Shown: positions 25,870 to 35,747 of the stretch, piece after piece
How the letters are laid out: every line of letters begins with the position of its first letter
How positions within the stretch are numbered: position 1 is the first letter of the stretch
Assembly (NCBI GenBank): GCA_022824405.1
Contig: JAJDZZ010000019.1
Location: 79,467-143,466 of the forward strand
DNA: 64,000 nt
Source: Opitutales bacterium
GTDB taxonomy: Bacteria; Verrucomicrobiota; Verrucomicrobiia; Opitutales; UBA2995
Reading direction: 5' to 3'
Notes under the pieces: generated by a model
Database searches by the model: none
Told to the model about the DNA's origin: nothing
The model's input: only the letters and a program-made list of their open reading frames with translations
Program-made: the position numbers and the translations under genes

Positions 25870-27141
25870 ATGCATGGTGTAGCCCTTGACCTGCTCATTC
25901 TTCTCACCGGGATTTGGCTTGTTGCCGTAACTTTGCGTCCCCTGGGTTTGCCCACCGTCATGGGCGAGTTGATTGTCGGGGTGCTGCTGGGACCGGCCGT
26001 GTTCGGGTGGATCACCCCCAATGAAGCCATCACCTTGTTGGCTGAGATTGGCATTTTCTTCCTCATGTTTCACGCCGGTATCGAGACCCAGCCGCTGGAG
26101 TTTTTCGATGCCCTCAAACGTTCCCTGGGGGTTGCCGTGGTGGGGGCCATTGTGCCCTTCAGCGTCAGTTTCGGCATAGCCACCCTTTTCGGACTGGGCT
26201 GGGTCGCCGCTACTTTTGTGGGACTGACCATGACGGCGACAGCGGTGGTGATTACCCTGAAGAGCCTCAAGGACCTCGGCCTCGCCAATACGCGTTTTGC
26301 CCGGGTCATTGTGGCCAGTTGCGTCATCGACGATTTGCTCACCTTGGTCTTCTTCGGCCTGATCATCGGCGTATTGTCGGGGGGCGATTTCGAACCTTTG
26401 AATATCCTTGTCACCCTGGGCAAGGTGGTCGGTTTTTTCGCCGTGTCCATGGTGATGGGCCGCTACGTTTACCCGCGGCTCACGCTGCCCTTTCGCTCCG
26501 AAGGCGGCAAGGGTTTTACCTTCATTCTGATGTCCGCCTTTGGAGCCGGGCTTTTCGCCGAGTTGATAGGACTTCACATGATCCTGGGGGCTTACCTGGC
26601 GGGGTTGTTTTTTGAAGAAAAGGTTGCCCATCCCAACCTCGTAAAAATTGTTCAGGACCGTTCCTACGGAATCGCCTATTCCTTCCTCGGGCCGATCTTT
26701 TTTATTTCACTGGGATTCTCCATCACCTTCGATATCGATCTGGCCGAGATCGGGTTCGTGGCGGCTCTGACCTCCGTGGTGATCGTGGGCCAGATTTGTT
26801 CTGCCGGGCCTATGGCCCTGCGCATGGGCCTTCCCTTCCGCGAAGCCTTGACCGTGGGGGTCGGTATGTGCGGCCGGGCCGAGATGGCTTTTATTCTGGC
26901 AGCCTTGGCCCTCAGTCAGGGAGCCATCGATAAACCGGTTTTTACCGTGTTGATCCTTACCGCTTTTATCCTGAACCTCTTTACCCCGCTGGCCCTGAAG
27001 GGTTGTGCCGTATTACTCCAGGGCAAGGCGGCGCCTCATCCCGGAGCCACCCGGGGCATTATGCAGATTGACAAATTCAAGGATCCTCTGGTGGAAAAAC
27101 GGGATGTTGAAATAAGTTCCCAAGATGTGCATCTAAAATGA
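25870..27141 (+). CDS. Kef-type CPA2 cation/proton antiporter
   Basis: The 423-residue protein is a membrane antiporter of the CPA2 family with about 11-12 helices. Typical features are the N-terminal [37 protein letters not shown] near 117, and the ion-binding pair in [15 protein letters not shown] near 153, which reads Asp-Asp. [12 protein letters not shown] segment near 336 also fits. No TrkA_N domain is attached, so regulation differs from KefB/KefC. The msrB-like gene follows after 7 bases, so the two are probably cotranscribed. The ATG directly abuts a repeat array. Confidence 0.9.
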   Translation: MHGVALDLLILLTGIWLVAVTLRPLGLPTVMGELIVGVLLGPAVFGWITPNEAITLLAEIGIFFLMFHAGIETQPLEFFDALKRSLGVAVVGAIVPFSVSFGIATLFGLGWVAATFVGLTMTATAVVITLKSLKDLGLANTRFARVIVASCVIDDLLTLVFFGLIIGVLSGGDFEPLNILVTLGKVVGFFAVSMVMGRYVYPRLTLPFRSEGGKGFTFILMSAFGAGLFAELIGLHMILGAYLAGLFFEEKVAHPNLVKIVQDRSYGIAYSFLGPIFFISLGFSITFDIDLAEIGFVAALTSVVIVGQICSAGPMALRMGLPFREALTVGVGMCGRAEMAFILAALALSQGAIDKPVFTVLILTAFILNLFTPLALKGCAVLLQGKAAPHPGATRGIMQIDKFKDPLVEKRDVEISSQDVHLK

Positions 27142-27148
27142 TAAAGCC

Positions 27149-27709
27149 ATGAAAACCACCTTTACCCGATCCAAGTTTTTTTTGCTGGCCCTCCTGGGAG
27201 TGGCCCTTACCTATGCTTCAATCCTGCTTTTTTCAGGTGAACCCAAACCGCCCGGCAATTTTTCCGAAATGAAAGAAAAACTCACTCCCATCCAATACCA
27301 AGTCACCCAGAAGAACGGCACCGAGCCGGCCTTTCGCAATGCCTATTGGGACAACAAGGCGCCCGGCATTTACGTGGATATCGTATCGGGAGAACCCCTC
27401 TTCAGCTCCACCGACAAGTTTGCCTCCGGAACGGGCTGGCCCAGCTTCGTTCGCGCCCTGGTGGAAGAAAACGTGGTGGAAAAAACCGATAGGAGTCACG
27501 GAATGGTCCGCACCGAAGTGAGATCCAAAAAGGCAGATTCTCACCTGGGCCATCTATTCCCCGACGGCCCCAAGCCTACCGGTATGCGCTATTGTATCAA
27601 CTCGGCTTCTTTGAGGTTTATTCCTGCCCGGGACCTGGAAAAAGAGGGTTACGGCCAATTCATCGAAATGTTCGCCGAACCCGAGAAGAAAACTCCCGCA
27701 AAAAAATAA
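27149..27709 (+). CDS. msrB: Membrane-anchored or secreted peptide-methionine (R)-S-oxide reductase
   Basis: MsrB reduces the R-form of methionine sulfoxide in proteins. The 186-residue product begins with a signal or anchor segment ([19 protein letters not shown]). It then has the MsrB domain with [18 protein letters not shown] (near 80), [11 protein letters not shown] (near 130) and catalytic Cys in [11 protein letters not shown] (near 149). The four Cys that bind structural zinc in many MsrB proteins are absent. The leader implies action outside the cytoplasm, repairing oxidised envelope proteins. It lies 7 bases after the antiporter gene. Confidence 0.93.
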   Translation: MKTTFTRSKFFLLALLGVALTYASILLFSGEPKPPGNFSEMKEKLTPIQYQVTQKNGTEPAFRNAYWDNKAPGIYVDIVSGEPLFSSTDKFASGTGWPSFVRALVEENVVEKTDRSHGMVRTEVRSKKADSHLGHLFPDGPKPTGMRYCINSASLRFIPARDLEKEGYGQFIEMFAEPEKKTPAKK

Positions 27710-27715
27710 TCCCGG

Positions 27716-27810
27716 ATAGGCGCTGGAGGCGCCCTCTGCGTTCTTGTAGGTCTCCCGTTTTAATTCTCAATTCCTAATTCCTAATTCCTAATTGGCGCCC
27801 CCGGCGCCTT
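27716..27810. repeat. Repeat tract before the DUF3500 gene
   Basis: The spacer has the palindrome GGCGCTGGAGGCGCC (27719-27733), three ATTCCTA heptads (about 27769-27790) and GGCGCCCCCGGCGCC (27794-27808). The next gene starts about 50 bases later. Confidence 0.8.
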
Positions 27811-27857
27811 TGCGCACTTGCCTTCCATCGGCGGAAGGCCATGCTACCGTGTTCATC

Positions 27858-28886
27858 ATGACAATTAAGCGCTATACCCCCGCCCTTCTCATTCTGGGCT
27901 TGGTTTTTTCTCCCCTCTCCCCCTTGCCCGCGGTGGAATCCGTCATTGGCGAAATGCAGGAGGCCGCCGCCGCCTTCCTCGATTCCTTGCCGCCCGAACT
28001 GAAGGACAAGGCTACTTTTTCCATGGACGATGAAGAGGAGCGGGTCAATTGGCACTTCGTCCCCAGAGAACGCGAGGGGGTCGGTATAAAAGACCTCAAC
28101 GAAGTTCAGAAGGCCAAGTTGACCGCCCTTCTGGCCGCGGGCCTGAGCGCTCGCGGGCATACCAAGGTCGACCGAATCATGGACCTGGAATCGGTGCTCT
28201 TTCTGCTGGAAGGAGAGGCCCACCGGGACCCGGATTTGTACTTTACCACCCTGTTTGGCCGGCCCACCCCTGACGGCACTTGGGGTTGGCGGTTCGAAGG
28301 ACACCACCTCTCCCTCAATTTCACCATTGTCAAGGGCAGGTTTCTGGCCGAGGCGCCCCACTTCTGGGGGGCCAACCCGGCCAAGGTTCCGGTGGGCCCG
28401 ACCAAAGGCCTGAGAGCCTTGAAGGAAGAAGAGGACGTGGCCCGGCAATTGTTGTTGTCATTGAGCGATAAACAGCAGGAAAAAGCCATCATAGCAGACA
28501 AGGCTCCCAGGGACATTTACACCGGCGCGAAAGAGAGGGTCTCACCCCTCCCGTCCGCAGGGGTTGCCGCTTCCGAAATGACCGCGCGTCAACGCGAGGT
28601 CCTGAACCGGTTGATAGACGTCTATATCGGTAACATGCCAGCCGACCTCGCGGGGAAGCGTTGGAACCAACTGCGCCAGGCCGGCCTGGACAACGTAGTT
28701 TTTGCCTGGGCCGGATCCAAGGAGCCCGGCGGCCCCCACTATTATCGCGTCCAAGGCCCAACTTTTCTCATCGAATACGACAACATCCAGAATAACGCCA
28801 ATCACATCCACGCCGTCTGGCGCGATTTCGATGGCGACTTCGGCCGCGACCTGTTGCGAGAGCATTATGAGCAGGCCCACCCATAA
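27858..28886 (+). CDS. Secreted DUF3500 protein
   Basis: The ATG at 27858 gives a signal peptide ([20 protein letters not shown]), so I use it instead of upstream in-frame starts in repeat DNA. The 342-residue protein matches DUF3500: [20 protein letters not shown] near 60, [20 protein letters not shown] near 130, and the C-terminal [18 protein letters not shown] followed by [15 protein letters not shown]. The His and Asp-rich end suggests metal binding, but no function is established for the family. It ends 17 bases before cysK/cysM and points the same way. Confidence 0.85.
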   Translation: MTIKRYTPALLILGLVFSPLSPLPAVESVIGEMQEAAAAFLDSLPPELKDKATFSMDDEEERVNWHFVPREREGVGIKDLNEVQKAKLTALLAAGLSARGHTKVDRIMDLESVLFLLEGEAHRDPDLYFTTLFGRPTPDGTWGWRFEGHHLSLNFTIVKGRFLAEAPHFWGANPAKVPVGPTKGLRALKEEEDVARQLLLSLSDKQQEKAIIADKAPRDIYTGAKERVSPLPSAGVAASEMTARQREVLNRLIDVYIGNMPADLAGKRWNQLRQAGLDNVVFAWAGSKEPGGPHYYRVQGPTFLIEYDNIQNNANHIHAVWRDFDGDFGRDLLREHYEQAHP

Positions 28887-28903
28887 AAAACACAGCCCCA
28901 TCC

Positions 28904-29830
28904 ATGCCCATTTACAACAACGTATGTGAGCTCATCGGCAATACCTCGCTCGTTTACCTCTCCAGGTTCAGCGATGGACTTCCTGGCCGAATCATCGGAA
29001 AGCTCGAAGGTTACAACCCGGGGTGGTGTGTTAAGGACCGCATCGGATTATCCATGATCGAAACGGCCGAACGCGACGGGAGCCTGGCCGAGGGAGGCAC
29101 CATCATCGAGCCCACCTCCGGCAATACCGGCATCGGCCTCGCCATGACCGCCGCCGTCAAGGGCTACCCCATCATCCTCACCATGCCGTCCTCCATGAGC
29201 GTGGAGCGCCGCAAGATGCTCATCAACCTGGGCGCCGAACTGGTCTTGACCGATGCCGATCTCGGCATGCCCGGAGCTATCGAAGAAGCCGAAATGCTGA
29301 CCCGGAATATTCCCGGCGGCTTCATGCCTCAGCAGTTCAACAATCCCGCCAATCCCCAGGTTCACTACGACACCACCGGTCCCGAAATCTGGCGCGACTC
29401 CGCGGGCCGTGTCGACGTCTTTGTCGCCGGGGTCGGAACCGGCGGAACGGTGGCCGGCGCGGGCCGCTACTTGAAAGAAAAAAACCCCGATATCGAGGTT
29501 GTCGCGGTCGAGCCCGATGAATCGCCCGTGCTCAGCGGGGGAAAAATGGGGCCCCATATGATTCAGGGCATCGGAGCCGGGTTCATCCCTCAAGTCTACG
29601 ATGGTGACATCGTGGATGAAGTCATCCGCATCGACAGCCACGAGGCCATCAGGACGGCCCAGAAACTCGGAACCACGGAAGGCCTGCTGGTCGGTATTTC
29701 CTCGGGCGCCGCCGCCCTGGCCGCCTACCGGGTGGCACGCCGCCCCCAAAACCGAGGCAAGAACATCGTGGTCATGCAACCCGATACCGGGGAGCGCTAC
29801 ATTTCAACCCTTCTCTTTTACCACGACTAA
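28904..29830 (+). CDS. cysM: Cysteine synthase (O-acetylserine sulfhydrylase)
   Basis: This PLP enzyme makes cysteine from O-acetylserine and sulfide. The 308 residues carry the lysine region [13 protein letters not shown] (Schiff-base Lys near 45), the [14 protein letters not shown] substrate loop near 68, [16 protein letters not shown] near 176 and [11 protein letters not shown] near 262. CysK and CysM are hard to separate by eye; the symbol is tentative. It is the first gene of a tight unit with a sulfite reductase 13 bases downstream, so sulfide made by the reductase would be used directly. Confidence 0.93.
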   Translation: MPIYNNVCELIGNTSLVYLSRFSDGLPGRIIGKLEGYNPGWCVKDRIGLSMIETAERDGSLAEGGTIIEPTSGNTGIGLAMTAAVKGYPIILTMPSSMSVERRKMLINLGAELVLTDADLGMPGAIEEAEMLTRNIPGGFMPQQFNNPANPQVHYDTTGPEIWRDSAGRVDVFVAGVGTGGTVAGAGRYLKEKNPDIEVVAVEPDESPVLSGGKMGPHMIQGIGAGFIPQVYDGDIVDEVIRIDSHEAIRTAQKLGTTEGLLVGISSGAAALAAYRVARRPQNRGKNIVVMQPDTGERYISTLLFYHD

Positions 29831-29843
29831 ACCCTACCCGAAT

Positions 29844-31400
29844 ATGCAGTGGACATTAGGTAAACGGCTCGTCAGCGAGGACGAAATCATCAAGGACCAG
29901 GGGCTCTTCCTGGACTACGATGAAATTGCCCGCAAGGGTTCCATGACCGCGGAAGAGAAAAATATCTCCAAGTGGTATGGTATTTACACCTCCCGCCAGC
30001 CCGGCAATCACATGGCCCGAATCGTGATTCCCGGCGGGGTTTTGACTTCCAGCCAGGCCCGGCGCATCGCCAAGGTGGCTGAGGATTATGCCCAAGGCAA
30101 GCTGGCCATCACCACCCGGCAATGCGTTCAATTGCACTGGCTCAAAATCCCCTCCCTGGCCGATATGGTTCGGAGCCTGGCGGAGGATTCTATTTCCACT
30201 TTCCACGGTTGCGGAGACGTCACCCGAAACGTGGCCGGTTGCCCCCTGGCGGAAACCTGCCAGTTCCGGCGTTTCAATGTCCTTCCCCACGTCAAGGAAA
30301 CCGCCCGCCTGCTCACTGAAGCCCGCGACCTGGACAACCTTCCCCGCAAGTTCAAAATCACTTTCTCCGGTTGTGGAGCCGGTTGCGCGCAGCCCTTTAT
30401 CAATTGCATAGGTATCGTGGCGGTTCAGCGTAAAACCCCCCTGGGCGACGATGAATTCGGGTTCAAGGTCATGATCGGCGGCGGAATGGGCTGGGCCCCC
30501 TTCATCGGACAGGAGCTGTTTTCCTTTGTCCCCCCGGAAAAAATGGCCCGGGTCAATAGGGCCATCGCCCAGCTTTTCCGCGACTACGGGGAACGCCGCG
30601 ACCGCTCCTTTGCCCGCCTCAAATTTGTCGTCCACCGCAGGGGCATCGAGGAGTGCCGCCGCATCGTCCTGAAATTCCTGCAAGACGAAGGCGTCGACGT
30701 GGACGACCTGGAAACGGAGGACTTCGAAGAGACCGGCGTGGACTATCCGGATCGTCCCCTCCTGGAGCAGAACCCGGTGGGCACGGACGGTAAAGTGACC
30801 GTGCGCGCCATGGTTCCCAAGGGTGAACTGACCCACCTCGCCTTCAAGCGCATGGCGGAAATTTCAGAAATTTACGGCAACAAGCGCGTCTACCTGACCA
30901 ATCGGCAAAACATCGAAATCCACGGGGTGAAACCGGGGAAGGTGGATGAAGCGTCCGCAGAAATCCGCCAGATCGGCTTCGATACCGACGGCTTCTTCGG
31001 CCTGCGCGATATTGTGCCCTGCGTGGGTACGACCTACTGCCCCAAAGCGGTTACCGAAACGCGGTCCCTCTACGATCTGCTCATGCCGGTGGTGAGCCAG
31101 TCCAAGTACCGGGAAATCTGGGACAAAGCCCTCATCAACATTACCGGCTGCCCCAACAGTTGCTCGCCCTATCGTATCGCCGACATCGGTTTCCGGGGCA
31201 TGCGCATTCGGGAAACCGTCGGCTCTACCGAGGCCTATGAAATGCGTATCGGCGGAAAACACGACCGCCTCGGAAGCAAACTTGGAGAATTTAAAAAAGA
31301 GGATTGCGCTCCCGCCCTGGAGAGAATCCTCGACACCTTCCTCGACCTCCGACGGGGAGACGAAACCCTGGCCGATTGCGCCGAGAGGTTGGGGCTCTGA
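29844..31400 (+). CDS. Siroheme-dependent sulfite/nitrite reductase haemoprotein
   Basis: The 518-residue protein belongs to the nitrite/sulfite reductase family that uses coupled siroheme and a 4Fe-4S cluster for six-electron reduction. Two ferredoxin-like halves are visible, with TTRQCVQLHWLKI in the first and LTNRQNIEIHGVKPG in the second. The cluster motif C-x5-C plus C-x3-C appears as CVGTTYC and GCPNSCSPYRIADIG near 395-440. Linkage to cysteine synthase favours sulfite over nitrite. The GltD-like gene starts 2 bases after it and may supply electrons. The ATG at 29844 fits the family N-terminus; the longer open frame overlaps cysM and is rejected. Confidence 0.9.
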   Translation: MQWTLGKRLVSEDEIIKDQGLFLDYDEIARKGSMTAEEKNISKWYGIYTSRQPGNHMARIVIPGGVLTSSQARRIAKVAEDYAQGKLAITTRQCVQLHWLKIPSLADMVRSLAEDSISTFHGCGDVTRNVAGCPLAETCQFRRFNVLPHVKETARLLTEARDLDNLPRKFKITFSGCGAGCAQPFINCIGIVAVQRKTPLGDDEFGFKVMIGGGMGWAPFIGQELFSFVPPEKMARVNRAIAQLFRDYGERRDRSFARLKFVVHRRGIEECRRIVLKFLQDEGVDVDDLETEDFEETGVDYPDRPLLEQNPVGTDGKVTVRAMVPKGELTHLAFKRMAEISEIYGNKRVYLTNRQNIEIHGVKPGKVDEASAEIRQIGFDTDGFFGLRDIVPCVGTTYCPKAVTETRSLYDLLMPVVSQSKYREIWDKALINITGCPNSCSPYRIADIGFRGMRIRETVGSTEAYEMRIGGKHDRLGSKLGEFKKEDCAPALERILDTFLDLRRGDETLADCAERLGL

Positions 31401-31402
31401 TC

Positions 31403-33286
31403 ATGGAAAATAACAATCATCTGAATCCTTTTCTAAAGGCCATTGAAGATCTTGGCGTTTCCTACGAAATGGCTCCCAATCCGCAGGAGACCTCCGTCTT
31501 CCTCGGGGTTGGCGCCGAACCGTTGGATTTCAAGACTTTCCTCAAGGATATTCCCTGTCAGGACGCTTGCCCGGCCAAAACCAACGTGCCCGCCTACATC
31601 GAAGCGATTGCCCAGGGGGACCCCGACAAGGCCTACCTGATCAACCAGGAAGATAACGTATTTTCCGGGGTGCTGGGCCGGGTATGCTCGCGCCCTTGCG
31701 AGGATGCCTGCCGCCACAACTGGACCGGTACGGCCGGGCCCGTTCATATCTGCCACCTCAAACGATCCGCTTCCGATTATAAGGAAAACCCGCCCAAACC
31801 CCTTCCGTCCTGGTTTGAGGATACCGCCAAAAAGGTCGCCGTCATCGGAGGTGGACCGGCCGGCTTGACCGCGGCGCGGGAACTGCGCCGTTACGGCCAC
31901 GGGGTGACCATCTTTGAGCGCGACAGCGTTCTGGGCGGAATGATGGTTCAGGGAATTCCCGTTTTCCGTCTGCCCCGCGAAACCGTCGAGGCGGAGGTGA
32001 AGGCCATCGTCGACAGCGGTATCGAGGTGAAGTGCAACACCGGGGTCGACGCCGCCCTCATGGAACGGATCATGCAGGATTACGATGCGGTGCTGGTGGC
32101 GGTGGGAGCCGTTAACCCATCCAACCTGAAACTCCCAGGCTTGCCCGGCGACGGACACACCATTCCCGGTCTCAAGTTCATGTACGATTACAACATGGGC
32201 CTGATCGGCGATATGAAGGGCCAGAATGTCATCATCGTCGGGGGCGGATTCACCGCCGTCGATTGCGCCCGCTCCTGCGCCCGCGCCGCCAAACGCCTGG
32301 TCGGAGCCGAGGGAACCGTAACCATCATGTACCGCAGAACCGAAGCCCAAATGTCGGCCGACCCCGACGAAATCAACCAGATGCGACTGGAGGAAATTGA
32401 GGTGGAAACCCTCATGAATCCTTTATCGGCCCGCACCGAGAACGGCAAACTGGTGGCGGTTACTTTTCAACGCAATGCCTTGGACGAAGAACAATCCGAA
32501 GGCGGCAAACCCAGGATCCATGCCATCCCGGGCACTGAGGAGGAATATCCCTGCGACCTGCTCATCATGGCCATCGGGCAGACCCGCCAGTTGAGCATCC
32601 TGCCACAGGGCGTCAGCCAGACCGAAGGACATCACACCACCCACGAGAATATTTTCGTGGCCGGGGACTTCAACTATGGGAGTTTCGACGTTATCACCGC
32701 CGTCAACGACGGCAAGGAGGTGGCCGATAAGATCGACGCCCATCTCATGGGCCGGGTTCGCCGCAAAAAACACATCGCCATCTCCTTTATGGATACCAAC
32801 GGTGAAACCGGTCGGGTGCGCGACCACGACATCCAGTTTCCCGTGCAGATGCCCAAACTCCCCCTGCCCGAGCGCGACGGAACGGCGGAAGTGGAATTGG
32901 GCCATACCGCGGATGGCACCCACATTCACGCCACCCGTTGCTACTTTTGCCACTACAAATTCGAAATCGACCAGGACGCCTGTATCCACTGCGACTGGTG
33001 TATCGGTGTGGCGCCGCGCGATTGCATCAACCGCGTCTCACGCCTCTTTCACGATGATGATGGAGTCGTGACTTCCAGCCTGGAAGCAAACCTGGCCGAG
33101 GAAACTACCTACATCTGGATCGACAGCGACGAATGCGTGCGCTGCGGGAAATGCCTGCGCGTATGCCCCACCGCAGCCATCACCATGCGCAAAATGGAAA
33201 TGTGCAGTTGCTCCACCGCCGAGCTGGAGGAAAAACAGAAAGACAACGTCCCCTACGGCGCCTTCAAATACGAAAAGTTCAAATAA
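31403..33286 (+). CDS. GltD-like flavin/Fe-S oxidoreductase, likely electron donor to sulfite reductase
   Basis: The 627-residue protein has an N-terminal Cys-rich domain (CQDACPAKTNVP near 52 and CSRPCEDACRHN near 98) like the glutamate synthase small subunit. An FAD Rossmann motif (VIGGGPAGLTAAREL near 150) and a second nucleotide motif (IIVGGGFTAVDCAR near 275) follow. A C-terminal ferredoxin-like part holds CIHCDWCIGVAPRDC, with unusual spacing, and a standard CVRCGKCLRVCP. It lies 2 bases after the reductase gene. I infer that it passes electrons from NAD(P)H to the reductase, replacing CysJ; this pairing is a prediction. Glutamate synthase partner genes are absent here. Confidence 0.85.
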   Translation: MENNNHLNPFLKAIEDLGVSYEMAPNPQETSVFLGVGAEPLDFKTFLKDIPCQDACPAKTNVPAYIEAIAQGDPDKAYLINQEDNVFSGVLGRVCSRPCEDACRHNWTGTAGPVHICHLKRSASDYKENPPKPLPSWFEDTAKKVAVIGGGPAGLTAARELRRYGHGVTIFERDSVLGGMMVQGIPVFRLPRETVEAEVKAIVDSGIEVKCNTGVDAALMERIMQDYDAVLVAVGAVNPSNLKLPGLPGDGHTIPGLKFMYDYNMGLIGDMKGQNVIIVGGGFTAVDCARSCARAAKRLVGAEGTVTIMYRRTEAQMSADPDEINQMRLEEIEVETLMNPLSARTENGKLVAVTFQRNALDEEQSEGGKPRIHAIPGTEEEYPCDLLIMAIGQTRQLSILPQGVSQTEGHHTTHENIFVAGDFNYGSFDVITAVNDGKEVADKIDAHLMGRVRRKKHIAISFMDTNGETGRVRDHDIQFPVQMPKLPLPERDGTAEVELGHTADGTHIHATRCYFCHYKFEIDQDACIHCDWCIGVAPRDCINRVSRLFHDDDGVVTSSLEANLAEETTYIWIDSDECVRCGKCLRVCPTAAITMRKMEMCSCSTAELEEKQKDNVPYGAFKYEKFK

Positions 33287-33313
33287 TCGGGACCGTCCCC
33301 ACTTCGCGTAGGT

Positions 33314-35230
33314 TTACCTGCGAATCACCACCAGCCAGTCCTCCTCCTCGTCCGCCGGCGGAAGGCCCAGGGAAACGGATCCGCCTCCTTCCACGCTTTT
33401 GACCGAACCCCCGAGGAGGTCTCCGCCGACGCGCGGATTGAACCACCCTACCTGGAATTTCCCCGAAGCGGCTGAGAGGTCCAGTTGGCTGGTCCCTCCC
33501 TCGGGGAGGTAGGCCAGATAAATTTCCCCTTCCCGGGCCAGGCAATAGCGCGAGTTGTCGTTTTCGCTGTTGCCGACCAGGGCATTGGAGGGGCGCATGT
33601 GCCAGAAGGGGACCCCTTCATCGCTAAAAAACGCGAGGGCAATACGACAATAATCCCAGCTCCGGTCCCGGCTGCGGAAATCTTCGCACACCAGATCGTT
33701 CTCCGGCAGACCGTAACCGAAATAGTATTCCACGCCCGCTCCACCGGCCATGAGGTTTCCCCACAGGGTGTATTTCCTTATGTCGTGCAGGTTGTATTTC
33801 TTGTCCGGCTCACCATCCTCGGCCCAACCGGAAAAACCCTGGTAACCGGGATCGGGCGGCACCCCTTGGTTGGCCGGATTCTGCTCGTCGTTGGCCACCA
33901 CCCAGGGTTTGCCCGCTGCCCGCGAGGCTTCCACCCAACGCAGGGTCCGTTGATGAACATTGTTCCAGGGATTTTGCAGGGAAGCGCCCGTCAGGACGGA
34001 CTGTGGTCCCAGCAGAGCCCGATAAATCCTTTCCTGACCAGGGGTGCCCGTGTGAACGACGATGTGGTGGTCGTAAGGATCGGTGTTGAGAATGTATTCC
34101 GCCATGGCGTTTTGCTCCTCGTAGGACTGGGAATTTTCCTCGCTCAGGTTCCAGTTGAGAGCCAGGTTGTGCCCGTAACGGGCGATCATTTCCCGCAAAT
34201 AGAGTTTCCTCTCCGGTCCCAATAGTCCTCCGTCGAGGGATTCCGGAATGATATCCTTTTCCCTGTGCCGGTTGTCGTCCATCTCGGTTTCCTGCAACTT
34301 GAAATGCAGGTAGATTCCCTTGGATTGAGCGTGTGCGAAGACGATGCCCCACTGGTCCAGCTTGGAGCAATCGTAATGAAACTTGGCCTCTCTGCTCACG
34401 AACGGCCAGACGTTGTCCCCGTCCCCCCCCGCGTTGTAGGGGAGGAATGAGACAACATTCAACCCTTTGGCAGCCAAGTAGTTTACAGCCCCGATGAGAC
34501 CTTTTCCCTTGCCCTTTTTCCAGGTGGGATCCCCGGGGTTGAAATCTTTCACGTGGGGTTCCCAGGTCTTCAGCGGCACATCGGGTTTCATCGCCGCCGT
34601 ACCGTCGAAGTCCGCGTAAGCCAGGAGGGTTTCCGGGGCATCCGGTCCCGCCTTGAGGAAAAATTCGCCGTTACCGGCGTGCCGAAGGTAGGGCCCGCCG
34701 ACGTATTGGAGGCGCCCTTTGCCCCGGAAGTCGCGGCCGCTTTTATCGCTTGGGCTTACCCTGAATCTACCTGACACCCCGTGGTAGGGGGCCAACTCCT
34801 CCCCCACGTCCGGTTCGAGCGCGGCCCGATCGCCTCCCAGGAAAGATACGCGGTAGCTCCACTCCCCGGGGCTATCGGGGGCGAAATGGGCCCGCCAAAC
34901 GGTGCCGGACTGAGCCGAGGTTTGGGCCGCGTTGCCATCGGCGGCAAAATAACCGGGGACGGTGTAAACCGGCGCCCCCGACTCAGGGGTAAAGGTGACG
35001 CTGAAACGGTAATCGGTAAACGGGTTGGGATCCTTGTCCTCCTCGTGGGCATGCGGACCGGCCAGATCGAGGGTGATCTTGTGCCATTCCTTGAGTTCAC
35101 CGCTCACCTCGACCGAACCGTCTCCGTCGCCTTCCGCGCCGAAGAGGGCTTGGCCGTCGATGAGTGCGGCCGTGTGAAGAGCAGCGAGGATTAGGCTACA
35201 AGAGAAGGCTGTGCGAACGAATGAGATCAT
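33314..35230 (-). CDS. Secreted DUF5060 / glycoside-hydrolase-like protein
   Basis: The 638-residue protein has a signal peptide (AFSCSLILAALHTAALIDGQ). A DUF5060 domain follows (about 35-160, with EWHKITLDLAGPHA and GEWSYRVSFLGG), then a TIM-barrel-like region with GNGEFFLKAGPDAPETLLAY near 200 and ALNWNLSEENSQSYEEQNAM near 370. The C-terminus resembles a collagen-binding-type beta domain (SRYCLAREGEIYLAYLP near 585). Such proteins are putative glycosidases of polysaccharide-degrading loci. Its ATG overlaps the brnA stop as TAATG, so translation may be coupled to a toxin-antitoxin pair. It is convergent with the sulfur operon, 27 bases apart. Confidence 0.82.
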   Translation of the reverse strand: MISFVRTAFSCSLILAALHTAALIDGQALFGAEGDGDGSVEVSGELKEWHKITLDLAGPHAHEEDKDPNPFTDYRFSVTFTPESGAPVYTVPGYFAADGNAAQTSAQSGTVWRAHFAPDSPGEWSYRVSFLGGDRAALEPDVGEELAPYHGVSGRFRVSPSDKSGRDFRGKGRLQYVGGPYLRHAGNGEFFLKAGPDAPETLLAYADFDGTAAMKPDVPLKTWEPHVKDFNPGDPTWKKGKGKGLIGAVNYLAAKGLNVVSFLPYNAGGDGDNVWPFVSREAKFHYDCSKLDQWGIVFAHAQSKGIYLHFKLQETEMDDNRHREKDIIPESLDGGLLGPERKLYLREMIARYGHNLALNWNLSEENSQSYEEQNAMAEYILNTDPYDHHIVVHTGTPGQERIYRALLGPQSVLTGASLQNPWNNVHQRTLRWVEASRAAGKPWVVANDEQNPANQGVPPDPGYQGFSGWAEDGEPDKKYNLHDIRKYTLWGNLMAGGAGVEYYFGYGLPENDLVCEDFRSRDRSWDYCRIALAFFSDEGVPFWHMRPSNALVGNSENDNSRYCLAREGEIYLAYLPEGGTSQLDLSAASGKFQVGWFNPRVGGDLLGGSVKSVEGGGSVSLGLPPADEEEDWLVVIRR

Positions 35231-35478
35231 TATGTTATGGGGTTGTTAGAGGGTTTCCGGGCTTCGAGTCGTTCTGCTATCCAAACTTTAATCAATGACT
35301 GTCGAGGAACGCCCAACCGCGACGATTCTTGGTCCATACGCTCGATCATCCAAACAGGAAAGTCGACATTCACCCTCCTTAATTCCTGCCCAGGTCGGAA
35401 CGCTTTGGATAAGTCAAGGTACGGGTTGATGTCCACTTCACCATCATCAAAAATTTTATCCAAATCCTTTGCTTTCAT
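35230..35478 (-). CDS. brnA: BrnA-family antitoxin
   Basis: The 82-residue protein is the likely antitoxin of the upstream BrnT toxin. The N-terminal acidic region (DKIFDDGEVDINPYLDLSKA) would wrap the toxin. Residues about 33-72 form a ribbon-helix-helix DNA-binding fold (RRVNVDFPVWMIERMDQESS then LGVPRQSLIKVWIAERLE). Its start overlaps the toxin gene by 23 bases. Such complexes repress their own promoter, and a palindrome lies just before brnT. The stop overlaps the start of the DUF5060 gene. Confidence 0.88.
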   Translation of the reverse strand: MKAKDLDKIFDDGEVDINPYLDLSKAFRPGQELRRVNVDFPVWMIERMDQESSRLGVPRQSLIKVWIAERLEARKPSNNPIT

Positions 35479-35728
35479 ATAATTTCCTTTCTGCTTTTCG
35501 GGTTCTCCTGACCGAGATGATCCGTATTTTTCCTTCTCTTATCGTGTAAAAGGCTACCAAAAGCTTGGAATTCAGTGCTGCGATAATGGCAAACCTGGGC
35601 TCGTCGTCAGACTTTCCAGGAAATCCCATCGATCTGGAATCCCTCCAAAGTAACTGGGCTTCAACGAAATCGATTCCATGTTTTTCCTTATTCTTTTTGC
35701 TTTTATTGGGATCGTATTCAAAAACCAT
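35456..35728 (-). CDS. brnT: BrnT-family toxin (RelE-like ribonuclease)
   Basis: The 90-residue protein matches BrnT, a RelE-fold RNase that blocks translation. Family marks are the N-terminal FEYDPNKSKKNKEKHGIDF, where BrnT proteins have W/F-D-x-x-K-x-x-x-N-x-x-K-H-G-v-x-F. RFAIIAALNSKLLVAFYTIREG follows in the middle, and IRIISVRRTRKAERKLYE forms the catalytic C-terminal strand and helix. Toxin-first order is normal for this type. The DNA is more A/T-rich than the flanking genes, which fits transfer. Confidence 0.9.
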   Translation of the reverse strand: MVFEYDPNKSKKNKEKHGIDFVEAQLLWRDSRSMGFPGKSDDEPRFAIIAALNSKLLVAFYTIREGKIRIISVRRTRKAERKLYESKGFG

Positions 35729-35730
35729 TC

Positions 35731-35747
35731 GGTATAATTTCTATACC
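35731..35747. promoter_or_regulatory. Palindromic operator candidate of brnTA
   Basis: The palindrome GGTATA-(5 bases)-TATACC ends two bases from the brnT ATG. On the coding strand a TTGCTG (about 35757-35762) could be the -35 box, and the palindrome would cover the -10 element. Bound BrnTA could then block transcription, as known for the Brucella system. Symmetry and position are seen; binding is inferred. Confidence 0.55.

Noticed and set aside
29601..29843. N-terminal extension of the sulfite reductase into cysM
   Set aside because: It overlaps the conserved end of cysM in another frame. The ATG at 29844 fits the family start.
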